This document shows positions 17,556-26,269 of a stretch of DNA of 64,000 nucleotides, piece by piece. Positions within the stretch are counted from its first letter, which is position 1, and each line of letters opens with the position of its first letter. Origin of the DNA: Advenella kashmirensis W13003 (GTDB lineage Bacteria; Pseudomonadota; Gammaproteobacteria; Burkholderiales; Burkholderiaceae_B). The stretch spans positions 2,294,710 through 2,358,709 of the forward strand of contig NZ_KI650979.1 of the NCBI RefSeq assembly GCF_000506985.1, in the 5' to 3' direction. The position numbers and the translations under genes were made by a program. The notes below the pieces were generated by a model. That model did not search any database. It saw only the letters and a program-made list of their open reading frames with translations, and was not told the origin of the DNA.

Positions 17556-18761
17556 ATGAAAAAGACTTTGCTTGCTGCGGCATTGACTCTCGGTTTTACC
17601 GGAGTTGCGAGTGCCGAGACTTCCGTGGTTCTATACGGTATTGTTGATGCCGGTATCGGATACCAACAAACCAAAGTTAGCCAAGGTGATGCCTACACTA
17701 AAACACGCGACATCGGCCTGATCGATGGTGTACGAAATGGGAATCGCTGGGGTATGAAAGGAAGTGAAGACCTGGGCAACGGCACCAGCGCGATCTTCCA
17801 ATTGGAAAGCGGCTTTAACCTGGGTAACGGTCGGTCTGCACAAGGCGGACGTCTGTTCGGTCGTTATGCCTATGTTGGTCTGGCTGGTGAGAACTGGGGC
17901 AAGCTGACTCTGGGCCGCCAGACTCACGTAGCATCTGACTTGCTGTCTTCGCTGAATCCGTTTGGCGTGAGCTATCTGCAGGCGGGTACGCTTTCAGGTG
18001 CATTCGGTGCTTCCGTATACGCCCGTATGGACAACTCGATCAAATACATGTCACCTGACTTTGGCGGTTTCAAAGTCGGTATCGGTTACGCAGGCAAAAA
18101 CAACAAGACCACCAGCAGCGACGGTTTTGACGATTTTGAATCACGCGATACCTCTAACTGGATCACTACCGGTATTTCCTACGACAATGGCCCGATTACA
18201 GTGGCCGCCTCGTATGATCGCTTCCGTACAGACTATCGCGACAGCGACGGTGATCTGAAAGGCACAACCCACATGTGGAACCTGTTTGGTTCTTACGACT
18301 TTGAAGTGGTTAAAGCATTCCTGGGCTATGGTCAGGTTCGTGGTTCCATTGCCAACGACGTGATTGTTGAACAAGGCGCCGGCAGTACAGGCCTGAACGC
18401 AGCGTTCAATGATTTCACAACAGTTACCAATCCCAATAGCGTTGTGTATGGCCGCAATTATGCAGAAACCAATGGCTATCGCCAACAGGCCTGGATGGCT
18501 GGTGTGACGGCTCCCGTCGGCGACAGTGGCAAAATCATGTTCTCTTACCAGGGCAGCGCGACCAAGAACACGGGTGACGCATTTGACGGTGTGAAGGGCA
18601 ACCTGCACATTTTCAGCCTTGGATACGAACAAAAACTGTCCAAACGCACCAACGTTTACGCGATCGCGTCATACGGTACAGGCAAGCTGAAGTTTGACAA
18701 TCAGGAAAACGTCAAACTCAAGTCTACGCTGATCGGTATTGGTCTGAACCACCATTTCTAA
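17556..18761 (+). CDS. General porin, beta-proteobacterial type
   Basis: Outer-membrane trimeric porin allowing diffusion of small hydrophilic solutes; 401 residues. The signal peptide is residues 1-20 (MKKTLLAAALTLGFTGVASA) with cleavage before ETS. The mature part starts with VVLYGIVDAGIGY, as in Bordetella/Burkholderia porins, has alternating beta-strand pattern throughout, carries the eyelet-type segment GRYAYVGLAGENWGKLTLGR near residues 107-126, and ends in the terminal phenylalanine needed for outer-membrane assembly (GLNHHF). GAGGAGA precedes the ATG. Codon usage looks that of a highly expressed gene. Monocistronic. Confidence 0.95.
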   Translation: MKKTLLAAALTLGFTGVASAETSVVLYGIVDAGIGYQQTKVSQGDAYTKTRDIGLIDGVRNGNRWGMKGSEDLGNGTSAIFQLESGFNLGNGRSAQGGRLFGRYAYVGLAGENWGKLTLGRQTHVASDLLSSLNPFGVSYLQAGTLSGAFGASVYARMDNSIKYMSPDFGGFKVGIGYAGKNNKTTSSDGFDDFESRDTSNWITTGISYDNGPITVAASYDRFRTDYRDSDGDLKGTTHMWNLFGSYDFEVVKAFLGYGQVRGSIANDVIVEQGAGSTGLNAAFNDFTTVTNPNSVVYGRNYAETNGYRQQAWMAGVTAPVGDSGKIMFSYQGSATKNTGDAFDGVKGNLHIFSLGYEQKLSKRTNVYAIASYGTGKLKFDNQENVKLKSTLIGIGLNHHF

Positions 18762-18776
18762 TCAGTAGCACGACTT

Positions 18777-18805
18777 GGCGATGGTGCGTTACTGCGGCCA
18801 TCGCC
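18777..18805 (+). terminator. Hairpin after the porin, without T-run
   Basis: GGCGATGG (18777-18784) pairs with CCATCGCC (18798-18805) around a 13-base loop, 16 bases after the porin stop. No U-tract follows, so it may protect the mRNA end or act weakly as terminator. Confidence 0.4.
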
Positions 18806-18951
18806 GGCGCGATTAGTAATATAAAAGAAACGCCGGGGGATTTGCAGTCAATCGTAGTGAGACGGGCCTTCAATGACGCGACTCATACAAGACGTGCGGT
18901 TGCCTGACTTACAGAAATCCTCCAGGCTGGCATTCTCTCCGTAGTATAAAT

Positions 18952-18984
18952 CCCCAGGTTGCGGTTTGGCCCTGGGGTTTTTTT
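18952..18984 (+). terminator. Intrinsic terminator
   Basis: CCCCAGG (18952-18958) and CCTGGGG (18971-18977) form a GC stem with a 12-base loop, followed by seven T. It reads on the plus strand about 190 bases after the porin stop, so it ends either porin read-through or a separate short transcript between the two hairpins. The 18762-19077 interval otherwise holds only a second inverted pair, CCGGCG (18804-18809)/CGCCGG (18831-18836). Confidence 0.75.
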
Positions 18985-19077
18985 CGTCTGCCGTTGTTCT
19001 TAAGATAAATTATTGCAACCGTAATGACATTATGGCACCATGTCTCGTATAACAACGGGAAGCAGGGAAGCAGATTT

Positions 19078-20610
19078 ATGAGTGAATCAACTTCAGCGCC
19101 ACAGCAGGGGCAACCCCTGCACATCGACGATATCACCGTCATTGATGATTCCAAGCTCAAGAAAGCCGTTACGGCGGCTGCGCTGGGCAACGCGATGGAA
19201 TGGTTTGACTTTGGTGTTTACGGTTTCGTTGCCTATGCGCTAGGCAAGGTTTTTTTTCCCGATGCTTCGCCTGCGGTCCAGACGATCGCTGCGCTCGGTA
19301 CGTTCTCGGTTCCGTTTCTGGTGCGTCCGCTGGGGGGCGTTTTCTTTGGTGTGATGGGCGACCGGTTCGGGCGGCAGAAGGTTTTGTCCCTGACCATTAT
19401 CATCATGGCGATCAGCACATTCTGCATCGGCCTGATCCCATCCTACGCAACCATCGGCCTGTGGGCGCCCATTATTCTCCTTTTGTGCAAACTTGCCCAG
19501 GGCTTTTCTGTTGGGGGCGAATATACCGGCGCGGCCATTTTCGTTGCAGAGTACGCGCCCGACAGGCGACGCGGATTCCTGGGCAGTTGGCTCGACTTTG
19601 GGTCCATTGCCGGCTTCGTTCTCGGTGCGGGGCTGGTGGTGCTCTTGCAGACCATTCTTGGCGAGCCGACCTTTCTTGAGTGGGGATGGCGTGTTCCGTT
19701 CTTCGTGGCCGGTCCGCTGGGGTTGCTGGGGTTGTATCTGCGTCATGCAGCAGAAGAGACGCCGGCATTTACTCAGCAACTGGAGAAAATGGAAAAAGAA
19801 GACCGGGATGCCATTAAAGAGCGGCCGACAGTGTCTTTCCGGGAAATTTTCGTCAAATATCGCAAGGCGTTGCTGATTTGCATCGGCGTCGTACTCGTCA
19901 CAAACGTGACGTATTACATGCTGCTTACCTACATGCCGACTTATCTGTCCAGCAGCCTGGGTTACTCGGAAGAGCATGGCGTGTTAATCATCGTCGTGGT
20001 CATGATCGGCATGTTGTTCGTGCAGCCTGTTGTGGGTTTTTTTAGTGACAAAATCGGGCGCAAACCGTTTATACGGGCCGGTAGCATCGGCTTGCTGTTC
20101 CTGGCGATTCCTGCGTTCAAGTTCATCGGCAGCGACAATACCGGGTTGATCTTTCTGGGATTGTTATTTATCGCCATCCTGCTCAATTGTATGACCGGTG
20201 TGATGGCATCTACATTGCCCGCCTTGTTTCCGACTCGCATTCGCTATAGCGCCCTGGCAAGTTCGTTCAATGTCGCCATTATCGTGGCCGGTCTCACGCC
20301 TACTGTGGCGGCATGGCTGGTGGAAGAAACCGGCGATCTGCTGCTCCCCGCCTATTATTTGATGGTGGCGGCAGTGATTGGCATCGTGACTTCATTTGTC
20401 ATCCCTGAAACAGCAAACAAACCGTTGCGCGGTGACACGCCGAACGCGTCCAACAAACACGAAGCCAAGGCGCTGCTCAAAGAAGCGTACGAAAATATTG
20501 AACAGACCGTGTCTGATATCGAAGAAGAGATTACGGCCATGGAAGCGCAGCTCGAGGCGCTGCGCGAGCGGCGTCAGCGCCTTGTCGACCGGCATCCGCA
20601 TATGGATTGA
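19078..20610 (+). CDS. MFS osmolyte/organic-acid:H+ symporter, ProP-like
   Basis: Metabolite:H+ symporter family protein with twelve membrane segments, closest to ProP (proline/betaine uptake under osmotic stress). From the ATG at 19078 (AGGGAAG upstream) it has 510 residues; an earlier ATG at 19024 lacks a ribosome site. The N-terminal part has the family pattern GNAMEWFDFGVYGFVAYALG, a GDRFGRQK loop and FVAEYAPDRRRGFLGSW. The C-terminal tail, from residue ~470, predicts a coiled coil (EEEITAMEAQLEALRERRQR), the element that in ProP tunes the osmotic response; this makes ProP more likely than a citrate- or shikimate-type relative. The next gene starts 8 bases after the stop. Confidence 0.85.
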   Translation: MSESTSAPQQGQPLHIDDITVIDDSKLKKAVTAAALGNAMEWFDFGVYGFVAYALGKVFFPDASPAVQTIAALGTFSVPFLVRPLGGVFFGVMGDRFGRQKVLSLTIIIMAISTFCIGLIPSYATIGLWAPIILLLCKLAQGFSVGGEYTGAAIFVAEYAPDRRRGFLGSWLDFGSIAGFVLGAGLVVLLQTILGEPTFLEWGWRVPFFVAGPLGLLGLYLRHAAEETPAFTQQLEKMEKEDRDAIKERPTVSFREIFVKYRKALLICIGVVLVTNVTYYMLLTYMPTYLSSSLGYSEEHGVLIIVVVMIGMLFVQPVVGFFSDKIGRKPFIRAGSIGLLFLAIPAFKFIGSDNTGLIFLGLLFIAILLNCMTGVMASTLPALFPTRIRYSALASSFNVAIIVAGLTPTVAAWLVEETGDLLLPAYYLMVAAVIGIVTSFVIPETANKPLRGDTPNASNKHEAKALLKEAYENIEQTVSDIEEEITAMEAQLEALRERRQRLVDRHPHMD

Positions 20611-20618
20611 GGCCTGTC

Positions 20619-20999
20619 GTGCAACATAGGCAATACCGGTTTTCTGCAATTGTGCTTTTCGCCTGCATTGTGCTACCGATCCATGCGGCACCGTTGCACA
20701 TTCAGAACGATGTCTCCGCCTGCGCTGCGATTCAGGCCAGAGCGGTGTCCACGCAAGCCGATCTTGTATTGGCAGATATTGCTATCGATTCGCATAAACC
20801 TGTGGGTGACTGCGGTTGTCTGTCTGCGCTGATCCAGTATCACAGCGAGGTCAGTGTCGGGGGATCCCCTCAAGTCCTGCAGAGCGGGCTGTTGGCGGTC
20901 AAACACAGCGAAGAAAAAAGACTTGTCCTGGCAACAGAACCCGGGCTGATTGCAGACAGCCCGGTATCTCTGCGATTCAGTTGCGCGCCGCCTTTATGA
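20619..20999 (+). CDS. Small exported protein, unknown function
   Basis: Probable start GTG at 20619 with GAGG 6 bases upstream (TTG at 20607 is the alternative); 126 residues. Residues ~8-24 form a hydrophobic export signal ending in HAAP. The mature part is short, beta-rich in look, with cysteines in NDVSACAA, GDCGCLS and RFSCAPP, which could form disulfides in the periplasm. It begins 8 bases after the ProP-like gene, so it is probably cotranscribed. I do not recognise the family with confidence. Confidence 0.65.
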   Translation: MQHRQYRFSAIVLFACIVLPIHAAPLHIQNDVSACAAIQARAVSTQADLVLADIAIDSHKPVGDCGCLSALIQYHSEVSVGGSPQVLQSGLLAVKHSEEKRLVLATEPGLIADSPVSLRFSCAPPL

Positions 21000-21007
21000 C
21001 TATTTTT

Positions 21008-21021
21008 TTGATCTACATCAA
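21008..21021. promoter_or_regulatory. Consensus FNR/ANR box upstream of ompW
   Basis: TTGATCTACATCAA matches the FNR consensus TTGAT-N4-ATCAA exactly. Its centre is 122 bases before the ompW ATG and just after the stop of the preceding gene. In E. coli, ompW is an FNR-controlled gene. A second small inverted repeat, TGACCT-N6-AGGTCA, follows at 21054-21071. A matching -10 at the usual class II distance is not obvious. Confidence 0.7.
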
Positions 21022-21136
21022 TATATAGCAGTAATCTGCCATCGCTTGCCACCTGACCTTGCGCCAGGTCAATATTCACTTGTCATATTTACTCCATGCT
21101 ATCGGTTCATTAACAACGTTCTGATGGAGTAGAAAA

Positions 21137-21805
21137 ATGATTGCTGTTCGTCATATTGCTGTAGCTTGTACTGTTGCCGTGGGTTCGTTGCTCGCAACGC
21201 CTGCTGTCGCTCACGAGGCCGGCGACTGGATCGTGAAGGCCGGCTTGACAAGTGTGATGCCCACGTCCGACAACGGGACCGTGGGAAAGGCAATCGCCCC
21301 ACGGGGTATTGGCCTCGACATAGACAGCAGCACCCGCCCGAGCTTCAGTCTGACCTATATGGCCACGCGCCATCTCGGGATCGAATTATTGGCTGCTGCA
21401 CCATTTCAGCATGACATCCGTGGCGATGCTCCTGACTTGGGCGGTGATATCGGCCGTATCGGCAAGACAAGACACCTGCCGCCAACGCTGAGTCTGCAAT
21501 GGCACTTTTTGCCCGATGCGGCAGTGCAGCCATACGTGGGTGTGGGCGTCAACTACACGACCTTCTTTCACACCAAACCCACAGGCGCATTGCGTGAACT
21601 GGGCGTAGAAAAATTGACGCTGTCCGATTCCTGGGGACTGGCGGCACAAGTGGGGGCCGATGTCAGGCTGAGCGAGAACTGGTTTATGAATGCCAGTGTC
21701 CGCTACATCGATATCAAGACCAAAGTCAGGATCGACGGCACGAAAATCGGTACAGCGAAGGTCAACCCCTGGGTTGCTACGATTGGGGTCGGCTACCGGT
21801 TCTGA
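21137..21805 (+). CDS. ompW: OmpW-family outer membrane protein
   Basis: Eight-stranded outer-membrane barrel with a narrow hydrophobic channel; implicated in small hydrophobic molecule passage and stress adaptation. 222 residues with a signal peptide ending near TPAVAHEAGDW. Family features are DWIVKAGLTSVMP at the start of the barrel, LPPTLSLQWHF, and the terminal phenylalanine in IGVGYRF. ATGGAG precedes the start. The consensus FNR box upstream points to oxygen-dependent control, consistent with a nitrate-respiring organism. Confidence 0.93.
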   Translation: MIAVRHIAVACTVAVGSLLATPAVAHEAGDWIVKAGLTSVMPTSDNGTVGKAIAPRGIGLDIDSSTRPSFSLTYMATRHLGIELLAAAPFQHDIRGDAPDLGGDIGRIGKTRHLPPTLSLQWHFLPDAAVQPYVGVGVNYTTFFHTKPTGALRELGVEKLTLSDSWGLAAQVGADVRLSENWFMNASVRYIDIKTKVRIDGTKIGTAKVNPWVATIGVGYRF

Positions 21806-21842
21806 TTCTGGCCGCCGGCCGGCCCCCGGCAATCGTTACTGA

Positions 21843-22895
21843 TTACATGGCATCGAAGGCGGCTTGCAGATCCTGCTTACTGGTTTTTCCAGATTGCAGA
21901 AGCAGCATGAGCAAAATGCGGGCTTTTTGCGGGCTCAAATTGCCGGCCATGATGGCACCTGCGTCTGCCGTCGTTTTACCACCGCCTTCGAATCCGTAGT
22001 TGGCCATGACGCGACCATTATAGACACGCGTTGAGATGACTACGGGAATCTGTTTTTCCAGTGCGTATTTGACTGCTTCAAACATGGGTTTGTTCATATT
22101 GCCCATGCCCAGGGCCTGCACCACGACTCCCTTCGCTCCCTGGTCCACAGCGCTGCGCAGCAGGCTGCCATCGGCGCCGCCATACATGGCCACGATCTCC
22201 ACTTTGGGCATGGCATCTGTCTGGACTGTAATATGCTGACGCCGTAGCGGTGTCCGGGCGAACAGCACCTGATCGGGATACACCTCGCCGAGGAAACCAT
22301 AGTCGCCCGACTGGAAAGTTTCAACATTCGCGGTATGGGTTTTTGTGACATGGCGGGCTGCGTTGATCTGGTTATTCATGGCAAGCATAACGCCTTTCCC
22401 CCTGGCCTGATCGTCAACAGCGATACGCACTGCGTTCAACAAATTGCGCGGGCCGTCAAAATCAGAAGAGGATGCGTTACGCTGAGCACCAATCAATACG
22501 ACGGGTTTCTCTGATTGCACAGTCAGGTCCAGCCAGAATGCAGTTTCCTCCAGCGTGTCGGTGCCATGGGACACAATGACACCTGATACCTCCGGACGCT
22601 GCAGTGCGGTCTGAACCGCTCGGCTCAGCGCTACCCAGCGAGGCGGGTCCATGTAATCGGACGGCACGTTCGACAAATTGTTGACTTCGATTTTTGCAAA
22701 CTCAGCCACCTCCGGCACGGTCGCCAACAGATCGTCACCGGAGATGGCGGGTACCGGTGCCTTTTTGACCGGATCGATTTTCATGGCGATGGTGCCGCCT
22801 GTGGCGATGAATTGCACTGTCGGTTTTTCCTGGGCGCCGGCACTGGTGATGATGGCAGCCAATAGTCCGGCTAATACAAATGACATTTTCTTCAT
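21843..22895 (-). CDS. ansB: Type II (periplasmic) L-asparaginase
   Basis: Hydrolyses asparagine (and often glutamine) to the acid and ammonia in the periplasm; 350 residues. A signal peptide ends at SAGAQEKP. The two catalytic threonines are in ATGGTIAM (about residues 31-38) and SHGTDTLEETAF (about residues 109-120, Thr-Asp pair), and the catalytic lysine is expected in the GVMLAMNNQINAARHVTKTHT region near residue 188. Monocistronic, converging with ompW with a 37-base gap, and divergent from the hydrolase at 23083. Confidence 0.95.
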   Translation of the reverse strand: MKKMSFVLAGLLAAIITSAGAQEKPTVQFIATGGTIAMKIDPVKKAPVPAISGDDLLATVPEVAEFAKIEVNNLSNVPSDYMDPPRWVALSRAVQTALQRPEVSGVIVSHGTDTLEETAFWLDLTVQSEKPVVLIGAQRNASSSDFDGPRNLLNAVRIAVDDQARGKGVMLAMNNQINAARHVTKTHTANVETFQSGDYGFLGEVYPDQVLFARTPLRRQHITVQTDAMPKVEIVAMYGGADGSLLRSAVDQGAKGVVVQALGMGNMNKPMFEAVKYALEKQIPVVISTRVYNGRVMANYGFEGGGKTTADAGAIMAGNLSPQKARILLMLLLQSGKTSKQDLQAAFDAM

Positions 22896-23082
22896 GGTTG
22901 TCCCCTATATTGTGATTTAATTAACATGAATGTGATCCTGTGCAGAAGGGGGGCGGCCCCTGTTCTGCGCCAATACATGGTACCAGTATCGGTTTCGGAT
23001 TTCATCGTGTACTCATTTTTGCCCTCAGTTCCTTCTTCTGTTCTTCCGGGCCTGCCGGCCCGCCTGTCAAGGAGTTCGTACC

Positions 23083-23973
23083 ATGAACCGCAAGCAAGCA
23101 AGTGATTTTCATCCTGAAGTACTCAAACTGTTCGATGCCTATGTGCATGGCGGCATCAACAGGCGCCAGTTTCTTGACCGTTCGGCACGCTACGCTGTCG
23201 GCGGCGTGACCGCTTCGGCTATTTTAAGCAGCCTGGCACCGAATTTCGCATGGGCCCAGCAGATTGCGCCCGATGACAAACGAATTAAAACGGGCTATGT
23301 GGAATATCCATCTCCACAGGGCAACGGGACCATGAAAGGCTATCTTGCCCAGCCTGCCGAGGCCGCAGGCAAGTTGCCGGCGGTGGTGGTGATCCATGAA
23401 AACCGTGGTTTAAACCCCTATATCGAGGACGTGGCAAGGCGGCTTGCTGTCGAAAACTATGTCGCCTTTGCTCCTGATGCACTGACGCCTGCAGGCGGCT
23501 ACCCGGGAGACGAAGACAAGGCGCGCGAGCTCTTTGCAAAACTGGATCCGGCCAAACGTACCGAAGACATGGTGGCCGCTGCGCAATTTCTGAAAGGCCA
23601 TGAGGCTGCCAATGGAAAACTGGGCGCTGTCGGTTTTTGCTATGGGGGCGGGGTCGCCAATATGCTTGCTGTGCGGATGCCGGATCTGGCTGCTGCGGTG
23701 CCTTTTTATGGCGGTCAGCCTGCAGCAGCTGACGTGCCTAAAATCAATGCGCCGTTGTTGATTCATTACGCCGGGCTGGACGAGCGTATCAATGCGGGGT
23801 GGCCGGATTACGAAGCGGCGCTAAAGGCTAATAATAAAAAGTACGAAATGCACATGTATGATGGCGTCAATCATGGTTTCCACAACGACACCACGCCACG
23901 TTACGATGAGGCGGCTGCCAAGCTGGCATGGTCGCGCACACTGGCGTTCTTCAAGGACAATCTGTCTTCGTGA
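23083..23973 (+). CDS. Dienelactone hydrolase-family protein with Tat signal
   Basis: Alpha/beta hydrolase of the dienelactone hydrolase (carboxymethylenebutenolidase) family, 296 residues. The catalytic triad is C186 (GFCYGGG), D233 (GLDERIN) and H264 (GVNHGFH); E106 in HENRGL matches the glutamate that activates the Cys. Unlike the classic cytoplasmic enzyme, the N-terminus carries a twin-arginine export signal, [16 protein letters not shown] at residues 26-41, followed by a hydrophobic stretch and AWAQQ. The protein should therefore act folded in the periplasm, on an unknown ester or lactone. AAGGAG precedes the start. The gene is monocistronic. Confidence 0.9.
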   Translation: MNRKQASDFHPEVLKLFDAYVHGGINRRQFLDRSARYAVGGVTASAILSSLAPNFAWAQQIAPDDKRIKTGYVEYPSPQGNGTMKGYLAQPAEAAGKLPAVVVIHENRGLNPYIEDVARRLAVENYVAFAPDALTPAGGYPGDEDKARELFAKLDPAKRTEDMVAAAQFLKGHEAANGKLGAVGFCYGGGVANMLAVRMPDLAAAVPFYGGQPAAADVPKINAPLLIHYAGLDERINAGWPDYEAALKANNKKYEMHMYDGVNHGFHNDTTPRYDEAAAKLAWSRTLAFFKDNLSS

Positions 23974-24086
23974 TCTTGATCGTGGCTGGCGGTTTGCGCT
24001 GATTGCCGGACACATTCGGGTTTACTGCTATCGCGGTAATACGATCATGAGGTTTATCGATGATGACAATATCGGTCACGTTGCCT

Positions 24087-25133
24087 TCAAGGCAGGTTTT
24101 CCCGAAAAATAATCTGGCTCTGCACCGGATCGACGCCGCTCATGACAGGGCGTCGATCGCGCAAATTGGCAAAGATCCGAATGCTGTTCATGGTTGTGGT
24201 TTGCGGATTCTGGGTAATGACCGCGTCCATGGTGCCATCAATGAGCAGGGCGCGGGTGTCGGGCGTCAGTCCGTGGCCGATAAACACGACTTTATGTGCC
24301 AGACCCGCTTCCTTCAGCGCCCGGGCAACGCCGTCCGATGCGCCGCCTATATTGTAAATACCGGCCAGCCCGGGCGATTGCTCCAGTAATTGGCGTGTGA
24401 GGCGATAGTTCTCCTCGGCGCTATCCAGTCCTTCTCTGAGCCCGACAACGTCAACCGTGGGGAACAATTCCTTGAACATATACAGAAAACCCATTTCGCG
24501 CTCTTCGTGCGCGCGATAACTCAGGCTTCCGGCAATCATGGCGGCCTTGGCCGGTCGCGCCCCGATAAAACGGGCGATCAGATAGGCTGCCGTACGCCCG
24601 GCCGCCCTGTTGTCCAGACCGATGTATGCGGCGCGACGGGTGTTGGAGATATCGGTAATCAATGTAATCACGTGCTTGCCTTTTTCGACCAGATCCTCGA
24701 TGGCGTCACGAACCAGGGGATGTTCAATAGCCATGCAGGCCACGCCGTCGGCACGCTCGGCCTGCTTTTTCAGGCTGGTGGCAAGCGCCTCGGGATTGAA
24801 TCCTTCGACATAGTCCACTCTGCATTTCACGTTATAGGGAGCCCAGCTGTCATGAGAGTAGGTAATGGTGTCACCCAGCATTTTGATAAAACGGTTGGTG
24901 CCTTTGGGTAATACAAATGAAATACGCATGGCGCTGGGCGTGAGGGCTGCGTACAGATCATTTTCCGGAAGATAGGCCAACTCTGCTGCCGCCTTCAGTA
25001 CGCGCTGGACGGTAGCTTCCCGTACGCCCGCCCGGCGATTCAGGACGCGATCTACCGTGGCGGTGGAAACGTTTGCCAGGCGCGCAATATCGGAAATATT
25101 GGCTTTGCCTGCGGGGTTGTGTGGATTTGCCAT
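24087..25133 (-). CDS. LacI-family transcriptional regulator
   Basis: Repressor with LacI-type helix-turn-helix at the N-terminus (ISDIARLANVSTATVDRVLN, then RRAGVREATVQRVLKAAAEL) and a periplasmic-binding-protein-like sugar domain. The start is probably ATG 25133 (MANPHNP); in-frame ATGs at 25151 and 25148 are possible, all with poor ribosome sites; length 348 from 25133. The gene is divergent from the TRAP/RuBisCO-like operon beginning at 25246 and very probably controls it. A 17-base sequence occurs twice between and around the two starts (25137-25153, 25212-25228), candidate binding sites. Confidence 0.92.
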   Translation of the reverse strand: MANPHNPAGKANISDIARLANVSTATVDRVLNRRAGVREATVQRVLKAAAELAYLPENDLYAALTPSAMRISFVLPKGTNRFIKMLGDTITYSHDSWAPYNVKCRVDYVEGFNPEALATSLKKQAERADGVACMAIEHPLVRDAIEDLVEKGKHVITLITDISNTRRAAYIGLDNRAAGRTAAYLIARFIGARPAKAAMIAGSLSYRAHEEREMGFLYMFKELFPTVDVVGLREGLDSAEENYRLTRQLLEQSPGLAGIYNIGGASDGVARALKEAGLAHKVVFIGHGLTPDTRALLIDGTMDAVITQNPQTTTMNSIRIFANLRDRRPVMSGVDPVQSQIIFRENLP

Positions 25134-25136
25134 TAC

Positions 25137-25153
25137 ATCAAAAACCATCATTT
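25137..25153. repeat. 17-bp direct repeat, copy 1 (candidate LacI-type site)
   Basis: ATCAAAAACCATCATTT, identical to the copy at 25212-25228, 75 bases away (about seven helical turns). This copy lies at the 5' edge of the lacI gene. Confidence 0.6.
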
Positions 25154-25211
25154 GGAATGATTGACGCTGTCATCATATCACTATATCGTTTCGGCTATAA
25201 AAATAAAAAAA

Positions 25212-25228
25212 ATCAAAAACCATCATTT
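25212..25228. repeat. 17-bp direct repeat, copy 2 (candidate LacI-type site)
   Basis: Second exact copy of ATCAAAAACCATCATTT, 18 bases before the dctP start codon and just ahead of its CTGGAGA ribosome site, so binding here would block the operon leader. Confidence 0.6.
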
Positions 25229-25245
25229 ATTATCTGGAGACAACG

Positions 25246-26265
25246 ATGCAGAAATATTCCCGCCGCAGCATGCTGCGCACGCTCTCTGCCATGCCGCTGG
25301 CGGGTGTGGTCGGCGCTTTGCCTCAGGTGGCGCGCGCCGCCGAGTTTTCTTATAAATATGGCAACAACCTGCCTTTGTCGCATCCGTTGAACATACGTGC
25401 CAAGGAAGCCGCTGACGAAATCCGGGAAAAATCCGGCGGGCGCGTGGATATTGCCATATTTCCGAATAATCAGCTGGGCGGCGATACCGACATGTTGTCT
25501 CAGGTGCGATCCGGCGGCATACAATTCTTTACGCCATCTTCACTGGTGATCGCGACGCTGGTGCCAGTTGCCGCCATCAACGCGCTGGGATTCGCATTCA
25601 GTGACTATTCACAGGTCTGGAAAGCGATGGATGGGGAGCTGGGCGCTCATGTGCGTGCGTCTATCCGCAAAATCCGCTTGTACGCTTTCGACAAAATGTG
25701 GGATAACGGCTTTCGTCAAATGACCAGCAGTAAGGCGCCCATTCAACAGGCCAGCGATCTTGATGACCTTAAAATCCGCGTGCCGGTCAGCCCGCTGTCG
25801 ATTTCCATGTTCAAGGGGCTGGGTGCCTCTCCTACCAGTCTTCAATTTTCCGAGGTGTATTCCTCTTTGCAGACGAAAATTGTCGATGCTCAGGAGAATC
25901 CACTGCCGATTATCCAGGTTGCAAAACTCTATGAAGTTCAGAAGTATTGTTCATTGACCAATCACATTTGGGATGGTTTCTGGTTTATTGCCAACGGCGC
26001 AGCCTGGGATCGGTTGCCTGATGACCTGAAAAAAATCGTAGCCGACGGGATCAATGGCGCGGGTATGCGCCAGCGCGAGGACATTAAAAAGCTGAATGAA
26101 TCAGTTGTCACCGATTTACAGTCCAAGGGCCTGACATTCAACACCCCCACTCCGGACTCGTTCCGGGAGGCCTTGCGGCATGCCGGCTTCTACAAAGAGT
26201 GGAAAGGGCGGTTTGGCGATGAAGCCTGGGCTGCCCTTGAAGCGTCCGTCGGCAAGCTGGTTTAA
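25246..26265 (+). CDS. TRAP transporter substrate-binding protein (DctP type)
   Basis: Periplasmic receptor of a TRAP transporter, 339 residues, that delivers an organic acid to the DctQM membrane part. The N-terminus has a twin-arginine motif (SRRSMLRTLSAMPLAG) and cleavage is likely after ARAAE. The fold is recognised by YKYGNNLPLSHPLNIRAKE, the LGGDTDMLSQVRSGGIQFF helix region and the carboxylate-binding arginine expected in LKIRVPVSPL near residue 182. First gene of the operon, 5 bases before dctQM. The context with an acid-sugar kinase and a RuBisCO-like protein suggests a sugar acid as ligand. Confidence 0.93.
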   Translation: MQKYSRRSMLRTLSAMPLAGVVGALPQVARAAEFSYKYGNNLPLSHPLNIRAKEAADEIREKSGGRVDIAIFPNNQLGGDTDMLSQVRSGGIQFFTPSSLVIATLVPVAAINALGFAFSDYSQVWKAMDGELGAHVRASIRKIRLYAFDKMWDNGFRQMTSSKAPIQQASDLDDLKIRVPVSPLSISMFKGLGASPTSLQFSEVYSSLQTKIVDAQENPLPIIQVAKLYEVQKYCSLTNHIWDGFWFIANGAAWDRLPDDLKKIVADGINGAGMRQREDIKKLNESVVTDLQSKGLTFNTPTPDSFREALRHAGFYKEWKGRFGDEAWAALEASVGKLV

Positions 26266-26269
26266 TCAC

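Noticed and set aside
19240-19977. 245-codon open frame on the minus strand inside the ProP-like gene
   Set aside because: It mirrors a strongly supported membrane transporter gene, is rich in Arg/Gln/His/Pro as shadows are, and has no ribosome site or family.
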